A stretch of DNA of 64,000 bases, from NCBI GenBank assembly GCA_964473465.1, contig CAYYPE010000014.1, positions 14,031 through 78,030 of the forward strand, given 5' to 3'. The notes beneath the pieces were generated by a model. It did no database searches. It had not been told where the DNA came from and saw nothing but the letters and a program-made list of their open reading frames with translations. How positions within the stretch are numbered: position 1 is the stretch's first letter; each line of letters opens with the position of its first letter. This document shows positions 1 through 8,857 of the stretch, in pieces. A program made the position numbers and the translations under genes. The stretch comes from CALHRB01 sp964473465. GTDB taxonomy: Bacteria; Bacteroidota; Ignavibacteria; Kapaibacteriales; UBA2268.

Positions 1-1
1 G

Positions 2-445
2 GGTGCAACAATTATGATTATTGGTGCTGTTTTGATTACTCTGGTTCATCTGTTTTTTGCCATTCCAATTTTCAATCACTGGATTTTTGCAATAGTATTG
101 ATCTTGATACTTGGAGTAGGTTTTTCTCTTGTTCCTTCTGCGATGTGGCCCTCAGTTCCGAAAATAATTCCGGAAAAGCAGCTTGGAACTGCCTACGCAC
201 TTATTTTCTGGGTGCAAAATTGGGGCTTAATGGGCGTGCCTTTGCTAATTGGATGGGTATTGAATGAATACTGCATAACCGGTTCCACAGTTGTTGATGG
301 AGTTACAACAACTACTTATGATTACACTCTTCCAATGATTATTTTTACTGTTTTTGGAATTCTTGCTCTTGTTTTAGCTTTTCTTTTAAAAATTGAGGAC
401 AAAGTGAAAGGCTATGGGCTGGAATTACCAAATATCAAAAAATAA
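2..445 (+). CDS. MFS transporter, C-terminal part (5' end outside window)
   Basis: The reading frame is open to the left edge, so only the last ~147 residues are present. They form about four hydrophobic segments separated by short loops, including a Pro/Trp-rich stretch (SLVPSAMWPSVPKIIPEKQLG) typical of the second half of major facilitator transporters, where a helix is followed by a conserved 'G-T-A-Y-A' turn. The last helix is followed by a short basic tail. The substrate cannot be inferred. The gene is convergent with the acyltransferase at 489-1169, only about 40 bp apart. Confidence 0.7.
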   Translation, partial: GATIMIIGAVLITLVHLFFAIPIFNHWIFAIVLILILGVGFSLVPSAMWPSVPKIIPEKQLGTAYALIFWVQNWGLMGVPLLIGWVLNEYCITGSTVVDGVTTTTYDYTLPMIIFTVFGILALVLAFLLKIEDKVKGYGLELPNIKK

Positions 446-488
446 ATTTATTTTTTGATAATTCCATCGGAAGAAGTAATAGATAAAC

Positions 489-1169
489 TTATTTGGGTGA
501 TTTCTTGCCCTCGAATATCACCCTCCCTAATTTATTATTTATTATATTAAATTCAATAGTTTTAAGGCAATCTTCTATTGAACTCTGGATATCCAGTACA
601 ATTGCTGAATCCTCTTTTTTCGTGTCAATAGGCTTACCTAAATTGAAAAACACATAGGGCAATCTATCGCCGAGAAACTCTGCTCTTATTCCTAATGGAA
701 TTATGGATAAATTACCGTTGAAATTTCTGATTATTTTCAGAATACCCGGTTGAATTTTTATTGGTCTGATAATGTTTGGAAGAAGCTCTCCCTGTGGATA
801 ATAGTTCAGTAAAATTCTATCCTTGCTCTGAAGTATTGTATTAATATACGAAAATGTTTCAATAATACTTTTCGGATTATTCTGGTCAATGGAAAAAGCT
901 CCAAGTTTTGAAAAAAAATTATATTTTTTCAGTCTTGATTCAAGCATCATAATATAAAATTTTCTTTGAAATAATATTTTATTCAGATACCAAACAAAAA
1001 AACCATCCCACCAAGTGGAATGATTAGGAAGAACTATCAATTGGTCGTCATTACTGATTTCTGGTATATCGCCAATAATATTTATATCAGAAAATGATTT
1101 CGTGAAAATTGTATCTAAATACTTTTCAAATACAAACTCAGCCCATTTTGTATGTTTAGCTTTAATCAT
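489..1169 (-). CDS. PlsC-like lysophospholipid acyltransferase
   Basis: A 226-aa protein with the acyltransferase block I motif NHSTWWDG (NHx4D form) near residue 50 and a block III-like YPQGE near residue 125, where the usual form is EGTR. These are hallmarks of 1-acyl-glycerol-3-phosphate acyltransferases and related membrane acyltransferases, which transfer an acyl chain to a lysophospholipid or a glycolipid. The length suits the family. The altered block III and the lack of an N-terminal membrane helix make the acceptor uncertain, so it could act on another lipid. It stands alone on the minus strand. Confidence 0.72.
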   Translation of the reverse strand: MIKAKHTKWAEFVFEKYLDTIFTKSFSDINIIGDIPEISNDDQLIVLPNHSTWWDGFFVWYLNKILFQRKFYIMMLESRLKKYNFFSKLGAFSIDQNNPKSIIETFSYINTILQSKDRILLNYYPQGELLPNIIRPIKIQPGILKIIRNFNGNLSIIPLGIRAEFLGDRLPYVFFNLGKPIDTKKEDSAIVLDIQSSIEDCLKTIEFNIINNKLGRVIFEGKKSPK

Positions 1170-1292
1170 AGGTCATTTTCTTCACTAATAATATTACTAA
1201 AATAGTGTATATTTGGGATTATAAAAAATATTAGGTTATATTGAAATAATTTTTTATATTGCACAATATTTATTTTAATAATGGAGTAATTT

Positions 1293-1493
1293 ATGGCAGG
1301 TGGAAATTGTAAATGTAAGACTGGAGTTGAATCCACAGGTGATGTTTTAGTAGAAAAGAATTGTGGTTGCGGAGGTAATGGTTCAAAAAATCTTTATGCC
1401 TCAGACAGTTTCAGTCTTTATAGCGACAACCCAACCGAAAACATCACAACTGCATCAAGTTGTGGATGTGGTGGGTCTGGATGCTGCAACTAA
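1293..1493 (+). CDS. small Cys/Gly-rich protein, possible metal-binding peptide
   Basis: A 66-aa protein with eight cysteines in three clusters: CxC at residues 6-8, CGCGG at 24-28 and CGCGGSGCC at 57-65. The clusters are separated by a polar, Ser/Thr/Asn-rich linker. It has no signal peptide and no membrane segment. A GGAG ribosome site lies about 7 bases before the ATG, and a strong intrinsic terminator follows within 25 bp, so this looks like a real monocistronic gene. I do not recognise the family. A metallothionein-like metal sink is plausible, and a peptide precursor for modification is an alternative. No modifying enzyme is adjacent. Confidence 0.7.
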   Translation: MAGGNCKCKTGVESTGDVLVEKNCGCGGNGSKNLYASDSFSLYSDNPTENITTASSCGCGGSGCCN

Positions 1494-1517
1494 TTAATAT
1501 TAAATATATTATTGTTT

Positions 1518-1546
1518 AGCCGGTTTTTTTACCGGCTTTTTTTTTT
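1518..1546 (+). terminator. intrinsic terminator of the Cys-rich gene
   Basis: Stem AGCCGGT / ACCGGCT (1518-1524 with 1531-1537), a six-T loop and a run of about ten T. It sits 25 bp after the stop codon of the small Cys-rich gene. Confidence 0.9.
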
Positions 1547-1626
1547 AGTAAAGATTAATTTTTAGATTAATTTTTTTTAATTATATTGCTAAACGAAAAT
1601 TCTATTAATCATATTAAGGAGTATTT

Positions 1627-2139
1627 ATGAAGTTGAAGCCTATTATCACAACAATTATTCTTATGCTTGGCTTAGGTTTTGCTAATCCAGTCAATGCAAA
1701 AGAAGTTTATTCAAATGCAATTTCTGCAAATCCACTTGGATTGGCTTTCGGAATATTAAACGCTACTTACGAAACTCAATTATCAGTCCAAAATTCCTTA
1801 ACAATCAGTGGATATTATTATAGCTGGGCTGTTGACTGGGCTGCTTATGGTATTGGTGGTTCTTATCGTTGGTATATTGTCAGAGAAGAAGGAAAACGAA
1901 TTATTGAAGGTTTCAGCTTTGGTCCTATGGCTGCCTTTTCGTTCTGGAGCTGGACTGGACAAGGAACTTTCGATGGTGGTTCTACCCTTTCAATAGGCAT
2001 AGAAGGTGCATATAAGTGGGTATTCGGAGGTTTTGTTGTTGAACCAATTTTAACTATTAGTTTTCCGGTTTCAAGATTTTCTGGTGCTCCAACATATCAG
2101 TCTTACGGATTGGGTGTTAATCTTGGCTATGCTTGGTAA
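1627..2139 (+). CDS. small exported protein, probable outer-membrane beta-barrel
   Basis: A 170-aa protein with an N-terminal signal peptide (lysines, a hydrophobic core, probable cleavage after NPVNA). The mature part is rich in Gly, Tyr, Trp and Phe with alternating polar and hydrophobic residues, and it ends in an aromatic residue (LGYAW). This is the pattern of a small beta-barrel of about eight strands. It has a GGAG ribosome site before ATG and its own terminator. Function is unknown. DUF3575-type proteins look similar, but I cannot confirm membership. Confidence 0.75.
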   Translation: MKLKPIITTIILMLGLGFANPVNAKEVYSNAISANPLGLAFGILNATYETQLSVQNSLTISGYYYSWAVDWAAYGIGGSYRWYIVREEGKRIIEGFSFGPMAAFSFWSWTGQGTFDGGSTLSIGIEGAYKWVFGGFVVEPILTISFPVSRFSGAPTYQSYGLGVNLGYAW

Positions 2140-2205
2140 AAAAATTTAATAATGAATATTATTTTTTAACAGGATTTTAATTTACGATTCAATTTGTTTT
2201 GGATT

Positions 2206-2240
2206 AAAAAAGGGGAATTGAAGAATTCTCCTTTTTTTTT
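2206..2240 (+). terminator. intrinsic terminator after the small barrel gene
   Basis: GGGGAATT pairs with AATTCTCC (one G-U pair) around a GAAG tetraloop. A-rich sequence flanks it on the left and a nine-T tract on the right. About 180 bp between here and the end of aspS show no further signal. Confidence 0.85.
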
Positions 2241-2419
2241 ACTTGTCCTAAAAGTATAACAAAGAATGAATTAATCTTAGAAGCAAATTGCAGATAAATA
2301 GCCTCATAAGGTCTATTTTATCATAATTGTAGATATTATTAAAACAAATTTTTATCAAAATAGATTTGAAGAAAGGATAAAAAATAACCCAGTAACAAGA
2401 TTTATTATTGAATAAATTA

Positions 2420-4189
2420 TTAAGTATTAATAAGTTTTATGCCTAAATCTTTTAATTGTTTTTCATCAACGACTGTTGGTGCTCCATCCATTAACGAAAG
2501 GCCGCTAGTAGTTTTTGGAAAAGCGATTACATCACGAATATTTTCGGTTCCGCATAGAGTCATTACAATCCTGTCCAATCCCAGAGCAATTCCACCATGA
2601 GGCGGTGCACCAAATTTCAAAGCATCGAGTAAAAATCCAAATTTTGATTCTGCCTCTGCTTGACTCATACCCAATAATGAAAAAATTCTGGATTGAACTG
2701 AACCATCGTGAATTCTTATACTGCCACCACCGACTTCGGCTCCATTGACAACAATATCATAAGCCTTTGCTCTTACTTTTTCGGGCTGAGACTCTAATAT
2801 ATCCAGATCTTCATCCATAGGGGAAGTGAAAGGATGATGCATCGAGACATATCTGTTTTCTTCTTCGTCAAATTCAAGCAATGGAAAGTCAGTTACCCAC
2901 AAAAATGCGAACTGATTCGAAACATTTTTCATTATCCCGGTTTGTTTGGCAACTTCGATTCTTAAAGCTCCCAAAACACTGTAACATTTTTGCCAATTAT
3001 CGGAAATTAACAATAGTAAATCACCATCCTTAGCATTAGCTGAGAAAATAATTGAATCTAATTCATTTTTATCAAGATATTTAGAAATGGGTGAGTTTAT
3101 TTCACCGCTTTGGAGTTTAATCCAAGCAAGTCCTTTGGCACCATATTTCTTTGCAAATTCAGTCAGTTCATCTAACTTCTTTCTTGAGAATTCTGCACAA
3201 CCTTTTGCATTAATTAGAGCAATCTCTCCACCACTATTTATTGTATCTGTGAAAACCTTAAATTGACAATTCTTTAGTAATTCAGTAATTGTAACAATTT
3301 CCATCTGGAATCTTGTATCAGGCTTATCACTTCCGAATCTTGTCATAGCTTCAAAATAAGTCAGCCTCGGGAAAGGGATTGTAATATTAATATCTAATAT
3401 ATCTTGCCAGACCTTATGAAATAATCCTTCAATTAGGATAAAAATATCATTTCTGTCAATAAAGGACATCTCAATGTCTATTTGAGTAAATTCTGGTTGA
3501 CGGTCGGAACGTAGGTCTTCGTCACGAAAGCATTTGACAATCTGAACATATCTGTCAAAGCCAGAAATCATCAATATTTGTTTAAAAATCTGAGGTGATT
3601 GAGGCAGGGCATAAAACTTGCCTTTATTAATCCTGCTTGGAACGAGGAAATCTCTGGCTCCTTCGGGAGTGGATTTCATTAACACAGGTGTTTCAACTTC
3701 GATGAAATTTAATGAATCAAAATATGAATGAACAACCTGATAAAGCTTGTGTCTGGTTATAAAATTCTTTTGAAGGATATGTCTTCGCAGATCCAAATAT
3801 CTATAACGAAGCCTGAGTTCTTCGCTGGTTTCGAGTTCGTCTTTGATTTCGAAAGGAGGCAACTCTGAACGGTTAATTATTCCAAAATCACTAAGTAGAA
3901 TCTCGGTTAAGCCAGTTGGAATTTTTGGGTTTGGATTTTCTCTTTTTCTGACCTTTCCTGTTGCCCAAATAACAAACTCTGATCTTAACTCTTTGCCTCT
4001 TTCAGCTAATTCAGGGTTTTCGTTCGGCTCTATAACAAGTTGTGTAATTCCGTATCTGTCTCTAAGGTCAATAAAAATCAATCCGCCCATATCTCTAAGA
4101 ACAGAGATCCATCCATTTAGAGTAACAATTTGATTTTCATTTTCAATTCTTAATTCGCCGCAGGTATGAGTTCGTTTTTGAAATATCAT
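2420..4189 (-). CDS. aspS: aspartyl-tRNA synthetase
   Basis: A 589-aa class II synthetase of the bacterial type, charging tRNA-Asp in the cytoplasm. An N-terminal OB-fold anticodon domain (LIFIDLRDRYG near residue 37) is followed by the catalytic core, with motif 2 (CFRDEDLRSDRQPEFTQ, about 217-233) and motif 3 (GLDRIVM near the end). The GAD insert of bacterial enzymes lies between them. The length is normal for this type (about 590). I cannot tell from sequence alone whether it is discriminating or also charges tRNA-Asn. It is transcribed away from the barrel gene, with the STAS gene about 70 bp upstream on the same strand. Confidence 0.96.
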   Translation of the reverse strand: MIFQKRTHTCGELRIENENQIVTLNGWISVLRDMGGLIFIDLRDRYGITQLVIEPNENPELAERGKELRSEFVIWATGKVRKRENPNPKIPTGLTEILLSDFGIINRSELPPFEIKDELETSEELRLRYRYLDLRRHILQKNFITRHKLYQVVHSYFDSLNFIEVETPVLMKSTPEGARDFLVPSRINKGKFYALPQSPQIFKQILMISGFDRYVQIVKCFRDEDLRSDRQPEFTQIDIEMSFIDRNDIFILIEGLFHKVWQDILDINITIPFPRLTYFEAMTRFGSDKPDTRFQMEIVTITELLKNCQFKVFTDTINSGGEIALINAKGCAEFSRKKLDELTEFAKKYGAKGLAWIKLQSGEINSPISKYLDKNELDSIIFSANAKDGDLLLLISDNWQKCYSVLGALRIEVAKQTGIMKNVSNQFAFLWVTDFPLLEFDEEENRYVSMHHPFTSPMDEDLDILESQPEKVRAKAYDIVVNGAEVGGGSIRIHDGSVQSRIFSLLGMSQAEAESKFGFLLDALKFGAPPHGGIALGLDRIVMTLCGTENIRDVIAFPKTTSGLSLMDGAPTVVDEKQLKDLGIKLINT

Positions 4190-4257
4190 AAAGAAAAAAA
4201 ATTTGTTGTTAATATTTGAGGTTAGAAAAAGTTAAAGAAAAAAACAGACAATTGAAA

Positions 4258-4626
4258 TTAACTCACCGATTTTAAATTTTTATTAAAAAAAGCCTGTACT
4301 TCTTCGAAATTATCGAAAATTGGGACTATTGCGTTTAGTTTTATTATTTCAAATCCCGATTTAATAAATTTAGGCAGATTGAAAACAATAATTCTACCAT
4401 CAAATGTAATCAATTCATTATGAGCTTTAACGATTGAGCCTATAGCCTGAGATGTGAACAGTTTAACTTTTTCAAAGCTAAGGGCAATTTTTTTTTCTCT
4501 TCTTCCAATTAATTCGTTGAGTGTCAGTGATAGGATATCGCTTCCGTCCTGACTGCCCGTAAATAAACCCTCGAGATACAATACATTAATATCGTTGATA
4601 ATATCTTTCGTGATTTTTGAGTCCAT
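4258..4626 (-). CDS. STAS-domain protein (anti-sigma-factor antagonist type)
   Basis: A 122-aa single-domain protein with the alternating strand/helix pattern of SpoIIAA-like STAS domains. The region 'KIALSFEKVKLFTSQAIGSIV' (about 46-66) occupies the place of the usual DLS...DSSG phosphoacceptor loop. A Ser is present there, but the preceding Asp is not. Such proteins bind anti-sigma kinases or act in signalling complexes. No partner kinase or phosphatase is adjacent, so its pathway is unknown. It lies upstream of aspS on the same strand, with a 68-bp gap. Confidence 0.72.
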   Translation of the reverse strand: MDSKITKDIINDINVLYLEGLFTGSQDGSDILSLTLNELIGRREKKIALSFEKVKLFTSQAIGSIVKAHNELITFDGRIIVFNLPKFIKSGFEIIKLNAIVPIFDNFEEVQAFFNKNLKSVS

Positions 4627-4683
4627 AAATAGTTTATAAGTTAAAAAAAAACAAAATTAAAAAAAGCTGAACTAATTAAAAAA

Positions 4684-4721
4684 TAAAAAACCACCAGCGA
4701 TTCAATTCTGATGGTTTTTTT
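4684..4721 (-). terminator. intrinsic terminator (works on minus strand, possibly both)
   Basis: AAACCACCAG / CTGATGGTTT with one mismatch and a ten-base loop. There are T runs on both strands. It lies directly downstream of the 73-aa gene on the minus strand. Confidence 0.75.
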
Positions 4722-4749
4722 GACTTATTATTTAATATTTTTAATTCAG

Positions 4750-4971
4750 CTAAACTTTTACATCCAGATATCCTTTTGCTATTTGATTCTGAGCCACCTG
4801 TTGAATTTGTAAAACAGGTTGTGTGCTTGCTAAAAGTTGAAGTATTTGATTTTGGGTGCTTCCTGCATCTATAGTCTGCTTAAAAATATCCTTTTGAACC
4901 TCGTTTTGCACGGTTGTGCTGGCTTTCTCGCCAGACTGAGTCTCTTGTTTTTGAATTTTTTCTATAACCAT
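4750..4971 (-). CDS. hypothetical 73-aa Gln-rich protein
   Basis: A small soluble protein with many Gln and Thr residues and no Cys. It has a charged N-terminal half and a Gln/Val/Ile-rich C-terminal half ending in KGYLDVKV. There is no signal peptide. A terminator follows immediately, which supports it as a real gene. I do not recognise a family. The heptad-like spacing of hydrophobic residues in the second half would allow a short amphipathic helix. Confidence 0.5.
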   Translation of the reverse strand: MVIEKIQKQETQSGEKASTTVQNEVQKDIFKQTIDAGSTQNQILQLLASTQPVLQIQQVAQNQIAKGYLDVKV

Positions 4972-5106
4972 TTTTACACCCTTAATTTAAGAATCTGTAA
5001 AAATTATCGTCAAAAAGTTAAATTTCTTTAACAAATAACCGAATAAAAGGTTTTCTCAGGTGCAAAAATCTTTTTAATTTTGAAATATAATAGTTTAACA
5101 AAAATT

Positions 5107-5178
5107 GGCGCATTCGTCTAGCGGTCAGGACGCCGGCCTCTCACGCCGGTAACACGGGTTCGATTCCCGTATGCGCTA
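5107..5178 (+). tRNA. tRNA-Glu (anticodon CTC)
   Basis: A 72-nt cloverleaf. Acceptor GGCGCAT pairs with ATGCGCT (one terminal G-U). Anticodon stem CCGGC/GCCGG encloses loop CTCTCAC with anticodon CTC at 5140-5142. The T arm contains GGTTCGATTCC. CCA is not encoded. The stop codon of the cupin gene on the other strand begins at the next base. Confidence 0.95.
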
Positions 5179-5517
5179 CTATTTAGCTGTTGGAACTACA
5201 TTTCCGGTTTTTACTGTTGTTACTGGTTCAAAAAGCAAAATCCATACCTCCTCTTCAGCAACTGATCTATGCTCTACTCCATGAGGGACAATAAGAAATT
5301 CATTTTCGTTTACTTCAACGACTTTATCACGGAACTCCATTTTGAATTTGCCACTTACCACGAAAAAGAGTTCATCTTCATTCTCATGCTGATGCCAGAT
5401 GAATTCACCCTGAAATTTTACTAACTTGACGTATTGACCGTTAAGTTCACCAACGACTTTTGGTTCCCAGTATTCTTTGATTTCGTTAAAATGATTAATT
5501 ATATTTACAGTCTGCAT
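5179..5517 (-). CDS. single-domain cupin protein
   Basis: A 112-aa beta-barrel cupin. Motif 1 is present as HQHENEDELFFVVSGKF (metal-binding His-x-His and Glu, about 38-54) and motif 2 as PHGVEHR (about 73-79). Small cupins of this kind bind a metal and act as enzymes or sensors; the substrate is not predictable. The stop codon directly abuts the 3' end of tRNA-Glu on the opposite strand, so the two transcripts converge with no spacer. nusB lies 67 bp upstream. Confidence 0.85.
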   Translation of the reverse strand: MQTVNIINHFNEIKEYWEPKVVGELNGQYVKLVKFQGEFIWHQHENEDELFFVVSGKFKMEFRDKVVEVNENEFLIVPHGVEHRSVAEEEVWILLFEPVTTVKTGNVVPTAK

Positions 5518-5584
5518 AATGTTTATTATAGTTGTGACACATCATTTATTCATTATTTTCAAATCCGATATTTTCAAACAGGGC

Positions 5585-6166
5585 TTAATTGTCAATTAAT
5601 CCTCTGCCAGTCTTTTTAATCTTATTCTTTGAGTTTAATAATTGTAAAATCTTGTCCAGAATACCGTTGATAAATTGAGGACTTTTATCAGTAGAGAAAT
5701 TTTTTCCAATTTCCATTGCTTCGTTAATGCTCACCTTGACAGGAATTTCAGGGAAGAAAATAAATTCCGCAATAGCCATCTCGATAAGTATTTTATCAAG
5801 AATTGTAATTCTATCCAAAGACCAATGCTCAGAAATTTCTTTGATATATGATTGAACTTCGTCCTTAATGCTCAATGTATGTTCTGTTAATTGTTTGGCG
5901 AATTCAACTTCGTCCTCCTTCCAGATAATCGGGATATCCGATTCAAGTTCGAGAATTTGCTCATGAGTGAGCAATTTATCTTTTTCGGTAATAATATCAT
6001 CAAAATTAAAATCTCTGGAAAAAATGTGGTCGAATATGGATTTCCAATCGGAATTGGATATTTCTACAGCGGTGAGAATTTGTAGAACCTTTTCACGGGC
6101 TAAATGCCTTGACCCTTTAATGCTTTTTGTCTGGCTGAGAGTAAATTTTTCTTTACTTTTTTTCAT
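5585..6166 (-). CDS. nusB: transcription antitermination factor NusB
   Basis: A 193-aa all-helical protein with the NusB/RsmB fold. The N-terminal basic segment GSRHLAREKVLQILTAVE is the characteristic start, and the C-terminal part has the conserved pattern IPVKVSINEAMEIGKNFSTDKSPQFINGILDKI. NusB with NusE binds boxA in rRNA leaders and supports antitermination. It is somewhat longer than E. coli NusB (139 aa), with extra residues at the N-terminus and in the middle. It is divergent from mreB, with a 167-bp AT-rich gap that holds the mreB promoter region. Confidence 0.93.
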   Translation of the reverse strand: MKKSKEKFTLSQTKSIKGSRHLAREKVLQILTAVEISNSDWKSIFDHIFSRDFNFDDIITEKDKLLTHEQILELESDIPIIWKEDEVEFAKQLTEHTLSIKDEVQSYIKEISEHWSLDRITILDKILIEMAIAEFIFFPEIPVKVSINEAMEIGKNFSTDKSPQFINGILDKILQLLNSKNKIKKTGRGLIDN

Positions 6167-6291
6167 TATAAAAAGAACAACATTTTAAGTAATGCAAAAT
6201 AAAATAATTTTTTGACGAAAAAAATAAAAAATAAATTATTGATTAGCACAATTATTTATCCTATCATAATTTAAATATTGTAAAGAAATGC

Positions 6292-6299
6292 TATTTTTG
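6292..6299 (+). promoter_or_regulatory. putative -7 box of the mreBCD promoter
   Basis: TATTTTTG fits the Bacteroidota sigma-A -7 box TAnnTTTG and lies 35 bases before the mreB ATG. A matching -33 TTTG at 19-21 bases is not seen, so this is a weak call. Confidence 0.4.
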
Positions 6300-6333
6300 T
6301 ATTTTAATCTTTTTTCATTTATTATTCTTAATT

Positions 6334-7359
6334 ATGGCAATTTTCAGGTTATTCACAAACGACTTAGCTATAGACCTTGGAACGGCAAATACTCTTATTT
6401 GGATGAAGGGCAAAGGTATTGTGCTAAATGAACCTACAATTGTGGCGTTTGACAGAACCAATAAAAATATAATTGCAATCGGACATGATGCTCAGGCAAT
6501 GTTAGGAAAAACACATAGAGACATAAAAATTATCAGACCCCTGCGAGATGGAGCTATTGCTGATTTTGAAATTACAGAAGGCATGCTCAGAGCTTTAATC
6601 AGAAAAGTCTCGCTAAGCTGGCAACCTGCAAGGCGAGTAGTAGTAAGTGTTCCTTCGGGAATTACAGAAGTTGAAAAAAGAGCTGTGCGTGATAGTTGTG
6701 AGCATGCAGGAGCAAAGGAAGTGCATCTGATTGCAGAACCTATGGCTGGTGCTATCGGAATTGGTATCAATGTGCATGAGGCAGTTGGAAATATGATTGT
6801 TGATATCGGCGGAGGCACTACTGAAATCGCTGTGATTGCACTTTCGGGCATTGTTACAGATGAATCAATAAGGATTGCTGGTGATGAAATGACCGAGTCA
6901 ATTGTTCAGTATTTCAAAAGGAATCATAACATTCTAATTGGCGATAGAACTGCAGAAATGATTAAAATTAAGGTAGGTTCTGCAATTAAACTCGATGAAG
7001 AGATCGAAGTTGAAGTTAAAGGTAGAGATCTGGTTACCGGCATACCACGTATGATAGAAATCAGCTCTGAAGATATTCGGGAAGCTCTTTCAGAGGCTGT
7101 GAACGAAATGGTAAATGCAATATTAAATATTTTGGAAAGAACACCTCCTGAACTTGCAGCAGATATTTTCGACAGAGGTATTATGCTTACTGGCGGTGGT
7201 GCTTTGCTCAAAGGTTTGGACGAAAGAATAAGGAAAGAAACATCTCTGCCGGTTCACGTTGCCGATGATCCTTTGACTGCTGTTGTAAGGGGAGCGGGAA
7301 AGGTTCTTGAAAATCTGACTGAGTATTCGCCCGTTTTCATTAGAAGTATTCGTTATTAA
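6334..7359 (+). CDS. mreB: rod-shape actin homologue MreB
   Basis: A 341-aa actin-fold ATPase with phosphate-1 motif DLAIDLGTANTLIW (about 9-22), phosphate-2 loop DIGGGTTEIAV (about 157-167) and adenosine motif LTGGGALLKGLDERI (about 285-299). It polymerises on the inner face of the membrane and guides lateral peptidoglycan synthesis. Its length is normal. It is the first gene of the mreBCD operon, with mreC 50 bp downstream. The usual next partners, PBP2 and RodA, are not in this window. Confidence 0.97.
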   Translation: MAIFRLFTNDLAIDLGTANTLIWMKGKGIVLNEPTIVAFDRTNKNIIAIGHDAQAMLGKTHRDIKIIRPLRDGAIADFEITEGMLRALIRKVSLSWQPARRVVVSVPSGITEVEKRAVRDSCEHAGAKEVHLIAEPMAGAIGIGINVHEAVGNMIVDIGGGTTEIAVIALSGIVTDESIRIAGDEMTESIVQYFKRNHNILIGDRTAEMIKIKVGSAIKLDEEIEVEVKGRDLVTGIPRMIEISSEDIREALSEAVNEMVNAILNILERTPPELAADIFDRGIMLTGGGALLKGLDERIRKETSLPVHVADDPLTAVVRGAGKVLENLTEYSPVFIRSIRY

Positions 7360-7409
7360 TATCCAAATAATAAGCTAAATCAGGCTTATTAATCAGTTAA
7401 AGTTCGAAA

Positions 7410-8309
7410 ATGCAAAGAATTATAGATTTTGTTGTTAAATACAGAGATTATATTACTCTGACAGCTCTTGCGGTAATATCTCTTTCCTTAATTTCGCTTG
7501 GTGATACAAACAAAATCGGTGGTTTCAGGACTGTAATAATCGGAACAGTTGGCTGGATTCAGAATATTTTTTCATGGATACCCAATCCAGTGGCTTTGGA
7601 AAGCGAAAATCGAGCTTTGAGAGAACTCAATCTTGAACTCTCCTCCGAAGTTATCAGGATGCGTCAAGCTTTGCTCGAGAACCGTAACCTAAGAGAATTA
7701 CTCGAGCTAAAAAAACGTCAGCCAAATGATTATATATTTGCAGATGTTGTTGGTAAATCTTCAATCGAGATGCGAAATTATTTAATCATTGACAGAGGAA
7801 AAAAGCAAGGCATTGATAATGATATGACTGCCAGAACTGATGCAGGACTTGTGGGTGTTGTTATTGGTGTTGATGATAATTTTTCCCTGATTGAATCAAT
7901 TATGAACCCAAACGTTAAAGTCTCGGCAAAAATCCAGAGGAACGGTTATAACGGATTAATTGTTTGGGAGGGAGGCGAGGATTTTCTTATGAAGAATATG
8001 CCTAAATCTTTTGATGTCAAAGTAAATGATTTGGTTGTAACGACATCCTTCAGCAGTAAATACCCAGCTGAAGTACCAATAGGAACCGTTGCAGATGTTC
8101 GTCAGGAAGCTGGCGAGCTATTTCTGAAAGTTAAAGTGAAACCATTAGTAAATTTTTCAACAATTGAACAGCTTGCAATATTAAAATATATACCTAACAG
8201 GGAAATTCATCAGCTTGTTGAAGAAATCGAAGAGAAAATTAAGAAAAGAAAAGCACCTCCGACAAGGGAGGAAAAGCTTAAAATATTCGATACTAAAAAG
8301 AAGAAATGA
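7410..8309 (+). CDS. mreC: rod-shape-determining protein MreC
   Basis: A 299-aa protein with one N-terminal membrane segment (about 17-35), then a coiled coil (about 70-105, ESENRALRELNLELSSEV) and the beta-rich periplasmic MreC domain containing the conserved DKG-type turn (IIDRGKKQGI). MreC links MreB to the elongation machinery across the membrane. The C-terminus adds a Lys/Glu-rich tail of about 30 residues. Its stop overlaps the mreD start by four bases (ATGA), so translation is probably coupled. Confidence 0.95.
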   Translation: MQRIIDFVVKYRDYITLTALAVISLSLISLGDTNKIGGFRTVIIGTVGWIQNIFSWIPNPVALESENRALRELNLELSSEVIRMRQALLENRNLRELLELKKRQPNDYIFADVVGKSSIEMRNYLIIDRGKKQGIDNDMTARTDAGLVGVVIGVDDNFSLIESIMNPNVKVSAKIQRNGYNGLIVWEGGEDFLMKNMPKSFDVKVNDLVVTTSFSSKYPAEVPIGTVADVRQEAGELFLKVKVKPLVNFSTIEQLAILKYIPNREIHQLVEEIEEKIKKRKAPPTREEKLKIFDTKKKK

Positions 8310-8857
8310 GCTTTTTATTTATGGCAATGGATTTAAAAATATTTGGGGATAAAAAGTCTGAAATAATTCGGTATATCAGTTATTCCATAGCTTTACTTCT
8401 TCTTTCGGTTATTCATCTTACTTTTTTGGATTTGATTTCTGTGGGAGGCCTTACTCCCGATCTAATTCTTATTTTATGCGTTTGGATTGCCCTTAAAGAA
8501 GGTCGTTTTGTTGGCATTGCAGCAGCATTTATCTGTGGTATTTTCTTTGATATTGTTTCTTTGGACGTAATTGGAATGAATGCTCTCTCCAAAACTCTGG
8601 CTGCTTTTTTTGCTGGAAGTTTCTATCGAGAAGGACATTCTGATGAAATAATTGGCAGCTTTCTTTTTCTGATAATAGTGCTTTCAAGTGCTCTTCTGAA
8701 TAATCTTGTTTACTTTTTCTTCTATCTTAAGCCAAGCGAAGCTGCTCTAATAACATTCTTTCTTAAATATGGTCTTGCTTCTGCTCTTTATACGACACTT
8801 CTGGCGATATTCCCCTTGTTTGTTAAAATTCCCAAGAAAGGCTATAGGCCTATATAA
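8306..8857 (+). CDS. mreD: rod-shape-determining membrane protein MreD
   Basis: A 183-aa hydrophobic protein with about five membrane helices and the family pattern 'TPDLILILCVWIALKEG...GIAAAFICGIFFDIVSLDVIGMNAL'. It completes the MreBCD set. The ATGA overlap with mreC supports the start at 8306. An in-frame ATG a few codons later (MAMDLKIF) is an alternative. No terminator is seen after it. The next gene has its own strong ribosome site after 170 AT-rich bases. Confidence 0.92.
   Translation: MSFLFMAMDLKIFGDKKSEIIRYISYSIALLLLSVIHLTFLDLISVGGLTPDLILILCVWIALKEGRFVGIAAAFICGIFFDIVSLDVIGMNALSKTLAAFFAGSFYREGHSDEIIGSFLFLIIVLSSALLNNLVYFFFYLKPSEAALITFFLKYGLASALYTTLLAIFPLFVKIPKKGYRPI

Noticed and set aside
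1808..1996. Second frame within the small barrel gene
   Set aside because: It lies fully inside a gene with a signal peptide and a terminator. It has no ribosome site and no family pattern.
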